Made by a program: the position numbers and the translations under genes | NCBI RefSeq assembly: GCF_016907695.1 | Contig: NZ_JAFBCK010000001.1 | Span: 1,054,001 to 1,118,000, forward strand | Length of the DNA: 64,000 nt | Source: Actinokineospora baliensis | GTDB taxonomy: Bacteria; Actinomycetota; Actinomycetes; Mycobacteriales; Pseudonocardiaceae | Direction of reading: 5' to 3' | The notes under the pieces: model-generated | Told to the model about the DNA's origin: nothing | Databases searched by the model: none | The model's input: only the letters and a program-made list of their open reading frames with translations | Shown: positions 50,659-59,940 of the stretch, in pieces | Numbering within the stretch: position 1 is the first letter of the stretch | Layout of the letters: each line of letters opens with the position of its first letter

Positions 50659-52389
50659 CTAGAAGGTCAGCTTCCAGGAATTCAGGTAACCGACGTCGGA
50701 GCGGTAGAGGTCCTGCACCTTGAGGTTCCAGGTGCCGTTCGCGACCTCCGTCGAGGCGTTCACCGTGTAGGTGGCCACGATGTTGTCGGCCGAGTCGTTG
50801 GTGGAGGCGCCCTTCAAGCGGTAGGTGGAACCGTCCGGGGCGACCAGGTCGACCACGACGTCACCCCGGTAGGTGTGCACCACGTTCACGTCCACCTTGA
50901 GCGTGGCGGGGGCGTTGCCGGGGATGCCGGTGACCGTGATCGGGCTGCTGACCGCGGCGCCCGCGTCCGGGATCTGCACGTCGGTCGGGTTCTCGAAGGT
51001 GGTGCCGGGGGTGGTGCCGCCGACGGCGTCCTTGGCGTCGACCCGGCCCTCGCCGTAGAAGTTGTTCTTGGCGGTGGTGCCGGCGCAGCGGCTGTCGGAG
51101 CAGGCGAGGTCGTCGGCCTCGGCGGCGAGCCTGGCGCGGACCTGGGCCGGGGTCAGCGACGGGTTGACGCTGAGCATGAGCGCGGCGACGCCCGCGACGT
51201 GCGGGGTGGCCATCGAGGTGCCGGAGGAGTTGCCGTAGGTGCCGCCGGGCAGCGTGGAGTACACGTTGTCGCCCGGGGCGGTCACGGCGATCTTGTCGGT
51301 GCCGAAGTTGGAGAACGACGACTTGACGTTGGAGGAGTTGATCGACGACACGGTGACCATGCCGGGCAGCTCGTTCGGCACGGCGAGGCAGGCGGTGGTG
51401 ACCGGCCTGCTCGCGGGCGTCGAGTCGTTGGGGCTGGAGGTGTCGGTGGTCTTGTTCGCCAGGTTGATGTTCTCGTTGCCCGCGGCGACGACGTTGAGCA
51501 CGCCCTTGCCCTCGGCGTAGGCGGTCGCCCGCTTCACGCCCTCCAGGATCGCGGCCTGGTCGACGTTGTTGGGGCAGTTGAACAGCCACGGGTCGGTGTA
51601 GTAGCTGTTGTTGGTGATCTTGAAGCCCTGGTCGCCGGAGAACACGAAGGCGCAAATGGTGTTCTCGGCGAAGAACAGGCCGCTCGGGGTCTCCGCGATG
51701 CGGACCGAAGCGATCTTCACGCTCGGCGCGACACCGACCATTCCCTTGCCGTTCTTGGCCGCGGCGATGGTGCCCGCCACGTGGGTGCCGTGCGTGCCTT
51801 CAGGCCGCCACGAGCCGACTCGGGTGTCGAGCTTGCCGTAGGCGCACGAAGCCGACTTCGAGGCGTCGAAGTTCGCCTTGAGGTCGTAGTGCTGGTCGTC
51901 GACACCGGTGTCCAGGACGCCGACGGTGACCGACGGCGAGCCGGTGGTGATCGCCCACGCCTGGTCGGCCTTGATCTGGGTCATGTCGACCCGGCTCGTC
52001 TCGGCGGCGGTCGGCGTGGTCTGGGTGGGCGACGCGGGGATCGGCGGGTTGCTGACCTGGGCGGGCAGGTCGCTGGTCCTGGTCGCGCCGACCTGCTGGA
52101 CGCCGCTGACCGCGCGCATCTTGGTGGCGAAGTCGGTGGCCGTGGAGTGCGCGACGACGACGCCGATCACGTCGTAGGAGGCGTAGACGGTACCGCCGTT
52201 GGTGGCGACGGCCGACTTGGCGCCCGCGGTGTTGTTCGGCGCGGTGATCACGAGGTACGAGCGCAGACCGGCCTGAGCGGTCGCTGGCGTGGCGGGGGCG
52301 GCGGTGGCCGGGGCGGTCAACCCGACCACGGCACAGGCCCCGACCGCGGCGGTGATGACCGCCCGGCGGAGCTGGGAACGCAGGAACAC
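50659..52389 (-). CDS. Secreted subtilisin-family (S8) serine protease, paralogue of its neighbour
   Basis: This 576-residue protein (GTG start) matches the 48713-50473 gene in nearly every segment: signal peptide ending APATAA, propeptide SYLVITAPNNTAGAKSAV, catalytic Asp in VGVLDTGVDDQHYDL, His in GTHGTHVAGTIA, Ser in SGTSMATPHVAG, and a P-like domain ending LNSWKLTF. Differences cluster in the active-site-adjacent loops and the P domain, so substrate range may differ. The pair is a tandem duplication. The hairpin between them implies separate transcripts. Confidence 0.93.
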   Translation of the reverse strand: MFLRSQLRRAVITAAVGACAVVGLTAPATAAPATPATAQAGLRSYLVITAPNNTAGAKSAVATNGGTVYASYDVIGVVVAHSTATDFATKMRAVSGVQQVGATRTSDLPAQVSNPPIPASPTQTTPTAAETSRVDMTQIKADQAWAITTGSPSVTVGVLDTGVDDQHYDLKANFDASKSASCAYGKLDTRVGSWRPEGTHGTHVAGTIAAAKNGKGMVGVAPSVKIASVRIAETPSGLFFAENTICAFVFSGDQGFKITNNSYYTDPWLFNCPNNVDQAAILEGVKRATAYAEGKGVLNVVAAGNENINLANKTTDTSSPNDSTPASRPVTTACLAVPNELPGMVTVSSINSSNVKSSFSNFGTDKIAVTAPGDNVYSTLPGGTYGNSSGTSMATPHVAGVAALMLSVNPSLTPAQVRARLAAEADDLACSDSRCAGTTAKNNFYGEGRVDAKDAVGGTTPGTTFENPTDVQIPDAGAAVSSPITVTGIPGNAPATLKVDVNVVHTYRGDVVVDLVAPDGSTYRLKGASTNDSADNIVATYTVNASTEVANGTWNLKVQDLYRSDVGYLNSWKLTF

Positions 52390-52513
52390 GGCTGTCCTCC
52401 AGGGTGAAGGCCCCGGCCGCTGTGACCGGGGTGCAGGGTGAGCCCTTCACCCACACAGGAGGAGATTGTCATGCGAACGGGACGTTCTACCGCAAAAAAT
52501 ACACGGATGAGCG

Positions 52514-53158
52514 CTAATTGACCTCGATCGTGGTACCGACCGGCGGGACCTCGAACCGGGCACCCTCGGGCCCCAGCGAGCGGAAGCGGTAGTGCGCGAT
52601 GTCGATGCCCTTCTGGCTGGCGGTCTGCTCGTGGATCGGCAGGGCGACCTTCGGGTTGACGGCGCGGTAGAAGTCGACCGCCTCGCCGAGCCGGAGCCAG
52701 GGGGCGTCGAGGGGCAGGCCGAGGATGGCGATGTCCTGCTCGGGGACGTGCAGGGAGTCGCCGGGGTGGTAGAAGGCGCCGTCGTCGACCACGTAACCGA
52801 GGTTGGGCGGGACCTCTATGTCGGCGTGGATAAGAGCGTGCACACCACCGACTGCGGTGACCTTGGCGCCAGCGAGCTCGATGACGTCGCCGACGTTGGC
52901 TACGCGCGCGGGGAGGCCGAGCTTCTCGACCTCCGCGGTGGTGCCGGGGTCGATGACGAGTTCCGCGTGCTGGTTCGCAGCCATGAGAGAGGGCAGCCGC
53001 ACGGGGTCGATGTGGTCGAGGTGCTGGTGGGTGATGAGGACGCCGTCGAGGTCGCGCAGGTCCTCGAAGTCGAGCGACCAGACGCCCGGGTCGATGAGCA
53101 GGCGGGCGGAACCGGTCTCCAGCAGCACGCACGCGTGCCCGAGGTGTGTCACCTTCAC
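52514..53158 (-). CDS. Metallo-beta-lactamase fold hydrolase (UlaG/YtnP-like)
   Basis: GTG 53158 gives 214 residues: VKVTHLGHACVLLETGSARLLIDPG, then the metal motif GVLITHQHLDHIDPVRL (H-x-H-x-D-H), and GAFYHPGDSLHV with a further Asp/His region. This is the MBL-fold family with two metal sites. Substrates are diverse and not determined. The gene is divergent from an aldehyde dehydrogenase gene, with 49 bp between the start codons, so they share a control region. Confidence 0.88.
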   Translation of the reverse strand: MKVTHLGHACVLLETGSARLLIDPGVWSLDFEDLRDLDGVLITHQHLDHIDPVRLPSLMAANQHAELVIDPGTTAEVEKLGLPARVANVGDVIELAGAKVTAVGGVHALIHADIEVPPNLGYVVDDGAFYHPGDSLHVPEQDIAILGLPLDAPWLRLGEAVDFYRAVNPKVALPIHEQTASQKGIDIAHYRFRSLGPEGARFEVPPVGTTIEVN

Positions 53159-53207
53159 GTCGGCAGGGTATCGCCAGGACGCCCTACCGGCGGGTAGCTT
53201 CGCGGTC

Positions 53208-54650
53208 ATGACGTTCGAGTCGCGCAACCCGGCCACCGACGAGGTCGTCGGCACGTACCCGGTGCATTCAGCCACCGAAGTGGCCTCGGCGGTCGCCGGT
53301 GCCCGAGCGGCCGCGGCGTGGTGGGCCGGGCTGGGGTTCGCCGGTCGAGCGGAGCGATTGAACCGGTGGAAAGTGGCGTTGACCAGACGATCGGCCGAGT
53401 TGGCCGAGGTCGTGCGCGCCGAGACGGGCAAGCCGCGCGCGGACGCGATGCTGGAGATCGTCCTGGCCATCGACCACACGGCGTGGGCGGCACGCAACGC
53501 GCCACGGGTGCTCGGCCGCAAGCGCCGGTCACCGGGGCTGCTGATGGCGAACCAGGCAGCCACCGTCGAGTACCACCCGCTGGGCGTGGTCGGCGTGATC
53601 GGGCCGTGGAACTACCCGGTGTTCACGCCGATGGGGTCGATCGCGTACGCCCTGGCCGCGGGGAACGCGGTGGTGTTCAAGCCGAGCGAGTACACGCCGG
53701 GGGTGGGGCGGTGGCTGGTGGACTCGTTCGCCTCGGTCGTGCCGGAACAGCCGGTGCTCCAGTTGCTGACCGGGTTCGGGGAGACCGGGGCCGCGCTGTG
53801 CCGGTCCGGAGTGGACAAGATCGCGTTCACCGGGTCGCCCGGCACCGGCAAGAAGATCATGGCGACCTGCGCGGAAACGCTGACCCCGGTGCTGATCGAG
53901 GCGGGCGGGAAGGACGCGCTGCTGGTCGACGCGGACGCCGACATCGCTGCTGCTGCGGACGCCGCAGTGTGGGGCGGAATCTCCAACGCCGGGCAGACGT
54001 GCGTAGGCATCGAGCGGGTCTATGTGCACACGCAGGTCTATGACGAGTTCGTAGCTGCTGTGGTGACGAAAGCTCGTAGTGTCGAGGTGGGATCACAGAT
54101 CGGGCCGATCACCATGCCCGCGCAGGTGGACATCATCCGCGGCCACATCGCCGACGCCCTGTCCCGAGGGGGCCGAGCGCTGGTAGGCGGCGAAGGGTCG
54201 GGCCGGTTCGTAGAGCCAACTGTCCTAGTGGACGTACCCGACGATTCCACCGCGATACGCGAAGAGACGTTCGGACCGACTCTTACGGTCACTCGAGTCG
54301 AGTCGATGGACGAGGCCATCGCTAAGGCCAACGACACCCGCTATGGCCTCGGTGGCGCTGTCTTCTCTCGTGCCAACGGAACCGCGCTAGCCCGCCGCCT
54401 GCGCTCCGGCATGGTGTCGATCAACTCGGTCATCAGCTTCGCGGGCATCCCCTCCCTGCCCTTCGGCGGCGTAGGCGACTCGGGCTTCGGCCGGATCCAC
54501 GGGCCAGAGGGTCTTCGTGAGTTCGCCCGCCCTCAAGCCGTGACCCGGCAGCGCTTCCGCGCGCCCCTGGTACTCACGACCTTCGCGCGGTCCAAGAAGG
54601 TCGATGACCGTGTCGCCAAGCTGATCAGCCTCCTACACGGACGCCGGTAA
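53208..54650 (+). CDS. Aldehyde dehydrogenase (succinate-semialdehyde dehydrogenase-like)
   Basis: The start is the ATG at 53208 (480 residues). The ALDH superfamily residues are present: GPWNYPVFTP, NAVVFKPSEYTP, GSPGTGKKI, the general base Glu in LIEAGGKDALLV, the nucleophilic Cys in NAGQTCVGIERVYVH, and the PFGGVGDSGFGRIHG C-terminal loop. The usual ELGGK is EAGGK. NAD(P)-dependent oxidation of an aldehyde to an acid is certain by family; succinic semialdehyde is a guess. It is divergent from the MBL hydrolase. Confidence 0.92.
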   Translation: MTFESRNPATDEVVGTYPVHSATEVASAVAGARAAAAWWAGLGFAGRAERLNRWKVALTRRSAELAEVVRAETGKPRADAMLEIVLAIDHTAWAARNAPRVLGRKRRSPGLLMANQAATVEYHPLGVVGVIGPWNYPVFTPMGSIAYALAAGNAVVFKPSEYTPGVGRWLVDSFASVVPEQPVLQLLTGFGETGAALCRSGVDKIAFTGSPGTGKKIMATCAETLTPVLIEAGGKDALLVDADADIAAAADAAVWGGISNAGQTCVGIERVYVHTQVYDEFVAAVVTKARSVEVGSQIGPITMPAQVDIIRGHIADALSRGGRALVGGEGSGRFVEPTVLVDVPDDSTAIREETFGPTLTVTRVESMDEAIAKANDTRYGLGGAVFSRANGTALARRLRSGMVSINSVISFAGIPSLPFGGVGDSGFGRIHGPEGLREFARPQAVTRQRFRAPLVLTTFARSKKVDDRVAKLISLLHGRR

Positions 54651-54748
54651 CCAAATCGGCTCACAGTCCGTGATCATCCCAGTGGTAACGCGACGCCCGC
54701 ACAGCCGATGCACAGGGGCGTATGTCGTACAGCCGCTGGGAGCACACC

Positions 54749-55261
54749 ATGAACGTCCCTCCGAGAACCCAGGTGGCGGCCCGCCACTGGGGATTGCTCG
54801 CCGGAGCACTCTTACTGACTCTTACCGCCTGTGGCTCCCCGGCCGCTGCGCCGCCAACGGTCTCTAGTGCCGCTGAAAGCACTACGACCACCAGGAGCAC
54901 CACTACTACGACGACAACCACTACGACCACTCCTGTGCCGACTACGACGACCACCGTGGTCCCGGTACCCGCACCGCCGCCCGTCGCTGCGCCGACTACC
55001 GCCGCCAAGAAGCCTGCGGTGACAACGACTACGAAGCCTCCGGCTCCTAAGCCCGCGGCCCCGAAGCCCACGACGACGGTGGCCAAGCCCGCGTCCAACT
55101 GCAACCCGAACTACTCGCCGTGCGTGCCTAACGCGAGCGATGTCGACTGCGCGGGCGGCTCGGGTAACGGTCCCGCTTACGTTAAGGGCCCCATCCGCGT
55201 CATCGGCTCCGACCCGTACGGGCTCGACAACGACGGTGACGGTATCGCCTGCGAGAAGTAG
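54749..55261 (+). CDS. Lipoprotein with Thr-rich linker and excalibur-like C-terminal domain
   Basis: The ATG at 54749 follows GGGAG by six bases (170 residues). The lipobox is LTLTAC, so the mature protein is lipid-anchored. A Ser/Thr and Pro/Ala-Lys spacer of about 100 residues includes a run of eleven threonines. The C-terminal domain (CNPNYSPCVPNASDVDCAGG, then GLDNDGDGIACEK) has four cysteines and a D-x-D-x-D calcium-loop-like sequence typical of excalibur domains. An in-frame TTA codon at 54812 is unusual in such GC-rich DNA and might make translation depend on a bldA-type tRNA. It borders the defence island. Confidence 0.87.
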   Translation: MNVPPRTQVAARHWGLLAGALLLTLTACGSPAAAPPTVSSAAESTTTTRSTTTTTTTTTTTPVPTTTTTVVPVPAPPPVAAPTTAAKKPAVTTTTKPPAPKPAAPKPTTTVAKPASNCNPNYSPCVPNASDVDCAGGSGNGPAYVKGPIRVIGSDPYGLDNDGDGIACEK

Positions 55262-55267
55262 GGCCTC

Positions 55268-56854
55268 TTAGAGCCCGAACGCCCTCTCCACCAACCCATC
55301 GACGGCGGTGGGGTCACCTCTACCCTCCACCAGCTCCCGCACGGCCTGCACAAGCTCTTGCGCTGCGGCCGTTTCCGGGTACGGCAGGGGGAAGCGCTCC
55401 ACGTACTGGGTGATCCACCGCCGCCGCCCCGAATAGAGCCGGTTCCCGCACACCTCGTCGTAGAACCGGAGACCCAACGCGGAGTTGGCCACCCCCAGCA
55501 TGAGGTAGGCCAACCGCTCGTCCTCTATGTCCGCCAACGAGATCCAGTAGCAGTCACCGTTCACAACAGCACCCGAGCGGTCCAACGCGAACCGGCCCCG
55601 CTCACTGATGTCCGGGAACACGACCTTAGGCGTCGCCCACAACGCGGGCCGCTGCGGAACCCAGATCTCCCACCACTCCCGGCCAGCGTCTGTGACGTAC
55701 TTGCGCCTCTTAAGCCGCTCGGCGTGCGACGCCAGGTACGCCGCTGCTCCGGGGTACGCGCCTAGGTCCACGGGCGTCCGCTTGTCCCTCTTAAGGTCAT
55801 AGGGGTAGAGCACGCTCGTCTGCGGCTCAGCGATGTGCCATGCAGTGACGTTCTCGTGCGTCAATAGAGGCTGCAGCAGCTCCGGCTCAACCCCAGCCCA
55901 CTCTGACCGGATGAACACCGCGTCGGCAGTCGTCTTGATCCCCACCCGGATCTTCCCGGCCTGCCCGAACGTCTTCCACGTGGCCGCCTCGACGCGCTCG
56001 AGCCACCCCCGCCCCCGCAACCGCCACGGCTCAGCCGAATCCGCGCGGTCGGCCAACTCCCCGACCCGCACCGCCACCGGCTTGCCGCCGTGCTCGACCA
56101 CGCTGTCCTCATCACCCCGCACCGCCTCGAACAGCGTCGCCCCACTGGTGCACGCGGCCCCCTCGTCCCGGTACGCCGCCACGAACCGACACGGCCCACC
56201 CCCCGCCGTCGCGATCACCACCGCCGGGAGCACGGCCGCGCTGAACAACCGCGTGTCCCCCAGGTCGTAGATCTCCACCGGCCGCAACGCCCCCACCAGC
56301 GCGTCCCGCACATTGGCCCCCGCCTTGGTGCTCAGGAACCGGTTCGAACACACCATCCCCATCACACCCCCCGGCCGCAACAACCGCGGGAAGATCTTCA
56401 CAAACGGGTGCGTGAGATCAATCCTCCCCGCAAGGTCGAACTCCTTCGCCAACCCCCGAGCCACCTCAGCCCCCAACTGCTGCGTCCGCACATAGGGGGG
56501 ATTGGTCACGATCACATCAAACTCCCCGTCGGCCATCTCCCGAGCCGCCGAAATGAAGTCCCCCTCCCGCCAGGACCCCACCACCCCCCGCTCAGCGGCC
56601 CGCTTCCCAGCAACCCCCAACCCCACCCCATCAACGTCGTACCCGACCAACTCCACCTCAACCCCCACCCCCGCCAAAACCCCAGCGATGGCGAACAACA
56701 ACTCCCCGTCCCCGCAAGCCGGATCCAGCACCCGCGCCGTGGTCACCCGCCCACCCAGGTGCCGAACCACCCCCTCAGCCAAAAACCCGGCCAACCCCCC
56801 AGGCGTGTAGTGCCGCCCGTACCGCTTGACCACCCCAGCCCGGTCCCGCCCCAT
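55268..56854 (-). CDS. N6-adenine DNA methyltransferase with TaqI-like specificity domain
   Basis: GGGGAG six bases upstream makes ATG 56854 the start (528 residues); an upstream extension is unsupported. Motif I is DPACGDG (44-50) and the catalytic motif IV is NPPY (118-121), marking an N6-adenine methyltransferase of the Eco57I/TaqI kind. The C-terminal half (WKTFGQAGKIRVGIKTTADAVFIRS, TPKVVFPDISERGRFALD, FYDEVCGNRLYSGRRRWITQYVERFPLPYP) is a target-recognition domain. It has no nuclease domain, so it is either an orphan or the modification part of a split system. It is divergent from the DUF2075 helicase, with 177 bp between them. Confidence 0.92.
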   Translation of the reverse strand: MGRDRAGVVKRYGRHYTPGGLAGFLAEGVVRHLGGRVTTARVLDPACGDGELLFAIAGVLAGVGVEVELVGYDVDGVGLGVAGKRAAERGVVGSWREGDFISAAREMADGEFDVIVTNPPYVRTQQLGAEVARGLAKEFDLAGRIDLTHPFVKIFPRLLRPGGVMGMVCSNRFLSTKAGANVRDALVGALRPVEIYDLGDTRLFSAAVLPAVVIATAGGGPCRFVAAYRDEGAACTSGATLFEAVRGDEDSVVEHGGKPVAVRVGELADRADSAEPWRLRGRGWLERVEAATWKTFGQAGKIRVGIKTTADAVFIRSEWAGVEPELLQPLLTHENVTAWHIAEPQTSVLYPYDLKRDKRTPVDLGAYPGAAAYLASHAERLKRRKYVTDAGREWWEIWVPQRPALWATPKVVFPDISERGRFALDRSGAVVNGDCYWISLADIEDERLAYLMLGVANSALGLRFYDEVCGNRLYSGRRRWITQYVERFPLPYPETAAAQELVQAVRELVEGRGDPTAVDGLVERAFGL

Positions 56855-57031
56855 CAACCACTCCCCACACCCGACTGTCGCCCAGATTGTGCACCGCAGG
56901 CACAGCTGTCCCGCAGTGGTGAACGGCACCCTGGTAAGCCGAGCGGGATCTCGACCTCGATCTTCACACTTTAGGATGTCACCCGATCGGTGGGATGACT
57001 CGCTGGGAGCGTCGCACCGCCAGGGGGACAT

Positions 57032-59059
57032 ATGACGCAGCGCTGCCTAGTGCGCCGAACCGCGGCACTTCTCGACGCGGCGGACCGAAACGGACTGCTC
57101 GGCGCCACGCTCGCCGCGGCGTACTCGGAACGCTATGGAAAGCCCCCGACCGCGAACGAGCGCGCTTCCTGGGAAGAGTGCATTCCGACGATCATCGGTC
57201 CGCTGCTGCAGGCAGGTCTTGGCGACATCGAGGTCCTGCTCGAACTCAAGCACCCGTTGTCCTCCAGTCGGATGGACATGGTGTTGGTCGGTTCCCGGCC
57301 CGGAAAACCGGAACAGCTCGCCGCCGTGGTGGTCGTGAACAAGCGGTGGCCCGAAGCCGAGGCCGTTCCCGATTCGAACATGGTTCGGCTGCCCACACTG
57401 CGGCACGTGCCCGACCAGGTGCACCCCAGCAACCAGGTCTGGTCGTACTGCCTCGCACTCACCAGCTACGTCTCGGTACTCGCCGAGGCGGACGTCTACG
57501 GCCTGGTCAACCTGCCTTCCGCGCCGACCGCCGACATCAAGGGCATCCTCGCCATGGATGACGAGCTGGACCGGGACGCGGTGAGCCGGGTCCGCGTGTT
57601 CCCCCAAGACGACCGAGCAGGTCTGCGGGGTTTCCTCACCGGGGTGCTGGCTACGGCGGAGGCCGCACGCCACGCCGACGAACTCATCCGCTCACCCCGG
57701 CGCCCGACCCGGCACCTGATGTCCGCCGTCGCCGAATGCGTGCGCGAACGCGCGGTCTTCCCGCTGCTGGACGAACAGCGCAAGGTGTGCGACGAGGTGC
57801 ACCGCCTGGTGCGGGCCAGCATGAGCGGGAACCGCAAGAAGGTCATCATCGTCAAGGGCAGCGCGGGGACCGGCAAGAGCGTCATCGCCCTCGAACTCCT
57901 CGGCAGCCTGAACAGGCAGGGCGTCTCCGCTGTGCACGCGACGGGCAGCGATGCGTTCACCGGCACGCTGCGCGCCAACCTCGGGACCACGAAGAAGCGG
58001 GCGGCACTCGCCTTCACCTACTACTTCCACCACGCCCGCAGCGATCCCAACGACATCGACGTCCTCATCGCCGATGAAGCCCACCGGATCAGGGCGACGA
58101 GCAACTCGCGGTGGACCAAACGCACCATGCGGTCCACCGCACCGCAGATCGAGGAGCTCATCAACGTCGCCAGGGTGCCCGTGTTCCTGCTGGACGACAA
58201 CCAGGTCATCTGCACCGGCGAGGTCGGTTCGATCGAGATGATCTCAGACGCGGCCGCGCGACTCGGCTGCGAGGTCGAGGTGTTCACCCTGGACCACCAG
58301 TTCCGCTGCGGCGGCAGCGACGAGTACCTCCGCTGGGTCGACCGGCTGTTCGGGATCACCGCGGGCGGGCCGCTCCCGTGGCGACCGCTGGAGGACTACA
58401 CCCTCTACCTGGCCCCGGACCCGGCCGCGATGGAGCGGTACCTGCGCGACCGCACGACCGACGAGGAAACCGGCCGCATCACCGCGGGCTACTGCTGGAA
58501 GTGGAGCAAGGAGCTCGCGCCGAACGGTCGCCTCCACGACGACGTGACGATCGGGGGCTGGGCGCGCCCGTGGAACGCCAGGCAAGCGGTCGGCACCGAC
58601 CGGTCCAGCCCGGACTACATCCCCCCGTCCACGCTGTGGGCGACCCACCGCAACGGGTTCGGTCAGGTCGGGTGCATCTACACCGCGCAGGGCTTCGAGT
58701 ACGACCACTCCGGCGTGATCATCGGGCCGGACCTCATCGCGGGGAGCAACGGGTCCTTCCAGGTCAACCCCAAGGCCAACGTCGATTTCAAACTGCGCGG
58801 TGCGCCGGACAAGGGGCGGCTGATCCGCAACACCTACCGGGTCCTGGCTACCAGGGGGATCCAGTCCACGGTGCTCTACTCCACCGACCGGGCCACCAGG
58901 GAAATGCTCCACGAACTGGGCATCCCGCCGCTACCCGAGCACCGACTCGTCCACGCCAACACGGCTGTGCCGATCAGCGTGAGCGGCGAAGAAAGGGGCA
59001 GACCCCTCGCCGTAGCCCACCACACCCAGACCGTCAAACCGCGTCAACGCCCCGTCTAG
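57032..59059 (+). CDS. DUF2075 (helicase-like) P-loop NTPase with degenerate N-terminal nuclease-like domain
   Basis: ATG 57032 with GGGGG upstream; 675 residues. The N-terminal domain (about 40-110) contains SSSRMDMVLVGSRPG (Asp82) and VVVVNKRW (102-106). In this family that strand normally reads ELKQW, giving a PD-(D/E)xK site; here the acidic residue is gone. The Schlafen-like ATPase core follows: Walker A GSAGTGKS (276-283), DEAH (348-351) and a C-terminal QGFEYDHSGVIIGPDL with RVLATRG, the motor motifs of superfamily I-like helicases. It likely moves on DNA or RNA. Its 3' end overlaps the convergent HNH gene by 129 bp. Confidence 0.88.
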   Translation: MTQRCLVRRTAALLDAADRNGLLGATLAAAYSERYGKPPTANERASWEECIPTIIGPLLQAGLGDIEVLLELKHPLSSSRMDMVLVGSRPGKPEQLAAVVVVNKRWPEAEAVPDSNMVRLPTLRHVPDQVHPSNQVWSYCLALTSYVSVLAEADVYGLVNLPSAPTADIKGILAMDDELDRDAVSRVRVFPQDDRAGLRGFLTGVLATAEAARHADELIRSPRRPTRHLMSAVAECVRERAVFPLLDEQRKVCDEVHRLVRASMSGNRKKVIIVKGSAGTGKSVIALELLGSLNRQGVSAVHATGSDAFTGTLRANLGTTKKRAALAFTYYFHHARSDPNDIDVLIADEAHRIRATSNSRWTKRTMRSTAPQIEELINVARVPVFLLDDNQVICTGEVGSIEMISDAAARLGCEVEVFTLDHQFRCGGSDEYLRWVDRLFGITAGGPLPWRPLEDYTLYLAPDPAAMERYLRDRTTDEETGRITAGYCWKWSKELAPNGRLHDDVTIGGWARPWNARQAVGTDRSSPDYIPPSTLWATHRNGFGQVGCIYTAQGFEYDHSGVIIGPDLIAGSNGSFQVNPKANVDFKLRGAPDKGRLIRNTYRVLATRGIQSTVLYSTDRATREMLHELGIPPLPEHRLVHANTAVPISVSGEERGRPLAVAHHTQTVKPRQRPV

Positions 59060-59887
59060 GTCCGCGGTCAGGTCGGGGATCTTCGAGTTCCGACGGATCA
59101 TCCCCTGGCCGTCGACCACGATGTACCCGCGCTCGAACAGCTCGTCGCAGCCCAACGTGCACGCGGGCATCGTGTTCGCCACCTGCAACCGCTCCCGGGA
59201 GGTCGCCTCGGCGCGCCGCTTGATGTGCGCCAAGCGCAGGAGCGGTACAGGGAACTCGCGGTGGCAGAGACTGCAGCGCAAGGTCTTGGCCTTCCCGAAG
59301 ACCACCTTCCGGAGCATCTCCTGCTCGCGCCGAACACGGACAACGGTCTTCCGGTCCAAGTCCTCCATTCCGCTGAGGTCGTCCGGCTCGTCGTCAACGA
59401 TCTCGTCGAGGCTGAAAACGTCCGGGGGTACCGGCGGGGGACCGAGCACGGGCAATCCACTGCGGAAGACCGCGTTCCGGATGACAGCGACCACCCCGGG
59501 ATCGAGATCACCAGGCGCGAAGACCGGCAACTCCACGACCTCGCCCAGCGAAATCCGGTAGGGGTAGAGCGCATCGGGCCACAACTGTTCGCTCTCCTCC
59601 CGCAGCGGCGCCGTCACCCGTGCGAGGGTGATCCCTTCCAACCAGGCTTTCGTCCAGGCGGGATCGTCGCCCGGGGTTCGCGGCCATCCGGCTGGTTGCT
59701 CAGGTGCCCGCAACTCCTGTGCGAAGACGACGCGGCTGTCGGGCGCGGGATCTCGGAGTACGGCCATGGCGGCGTCCACGTCCGGACCGTGTGAGTCCTT
59801 CTTCCAGCCCCAGGTCAGGTTGCTCATGCCGATGTCGAAGTTCAGGCGCGCTGCTTTGCCGACGTACACGTAGACGTAGCTGGGCAT
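58931..59887 (-). CDS. HNH endonuclease with possible PUA/EVE-like modified-base reader domain
   Basis: ATG 59887 with AGGAG two bases upstream; ATG 59827 is an alternative start. The N-terminal part (NFDIGMSNLTWGWK, then LWPDALYPYRISLGEVVELP) resembles PUA/EVE-type readers that flip modified bases, by eye. After an acidic linker comes a zinc-HNH domain: LRCSLCHREF (C-x2-C), LAHIKRRAEA, ANTMPACTLGCDELFERGY. The usual second histidine of HNH is replaced by the C-D pair. If the reading is right, this is a type IV-like modification-dependent restriction enzyme. It overlaps the convergent helicase gene by 129 bp. Confidence 0.75.
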   Translation of the reverse strand: MPSYVYVYVGKAARLNFDIGMSNLTWGWKKDSHGPDVDAAMAVLRDPAPDSRVVFAQELRAPEQPAGWPRTPGDDPAWTKAWLEGITLARVTAPLREESEQLWPDALYPYRISLGEVVELPVFAPGDLDPGVVAVIRNAVFRSGLPVLGPPPVPPDVFSLDEIVDDEPDDLSGMEDLDRKTVVRVRREQEMLRKVVFGKAKTLRCSLCHREFPVPLLRLAHIKRRAEATSRERLQVANTMPACTLGCDELFERGYIVVDGQGMIRRNSKIPDLTADLDGALTRFDGLGVVGYGEGSAPFFAAHADRHSRVGVDESVLG

Positions 59888-59940
59888 GGCTCCTGCTTAC
59901 CAGGTGCAGCTGAACATCGCGCCCAAGCCGCTGGACTCCT

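Noticed and set aside
54722..54748. Earlier start for the excalibur-domain lipoprotein
   Set aside because: The nine extra residues precede a strongly spaced GGGAG site that points to ATG 54749.
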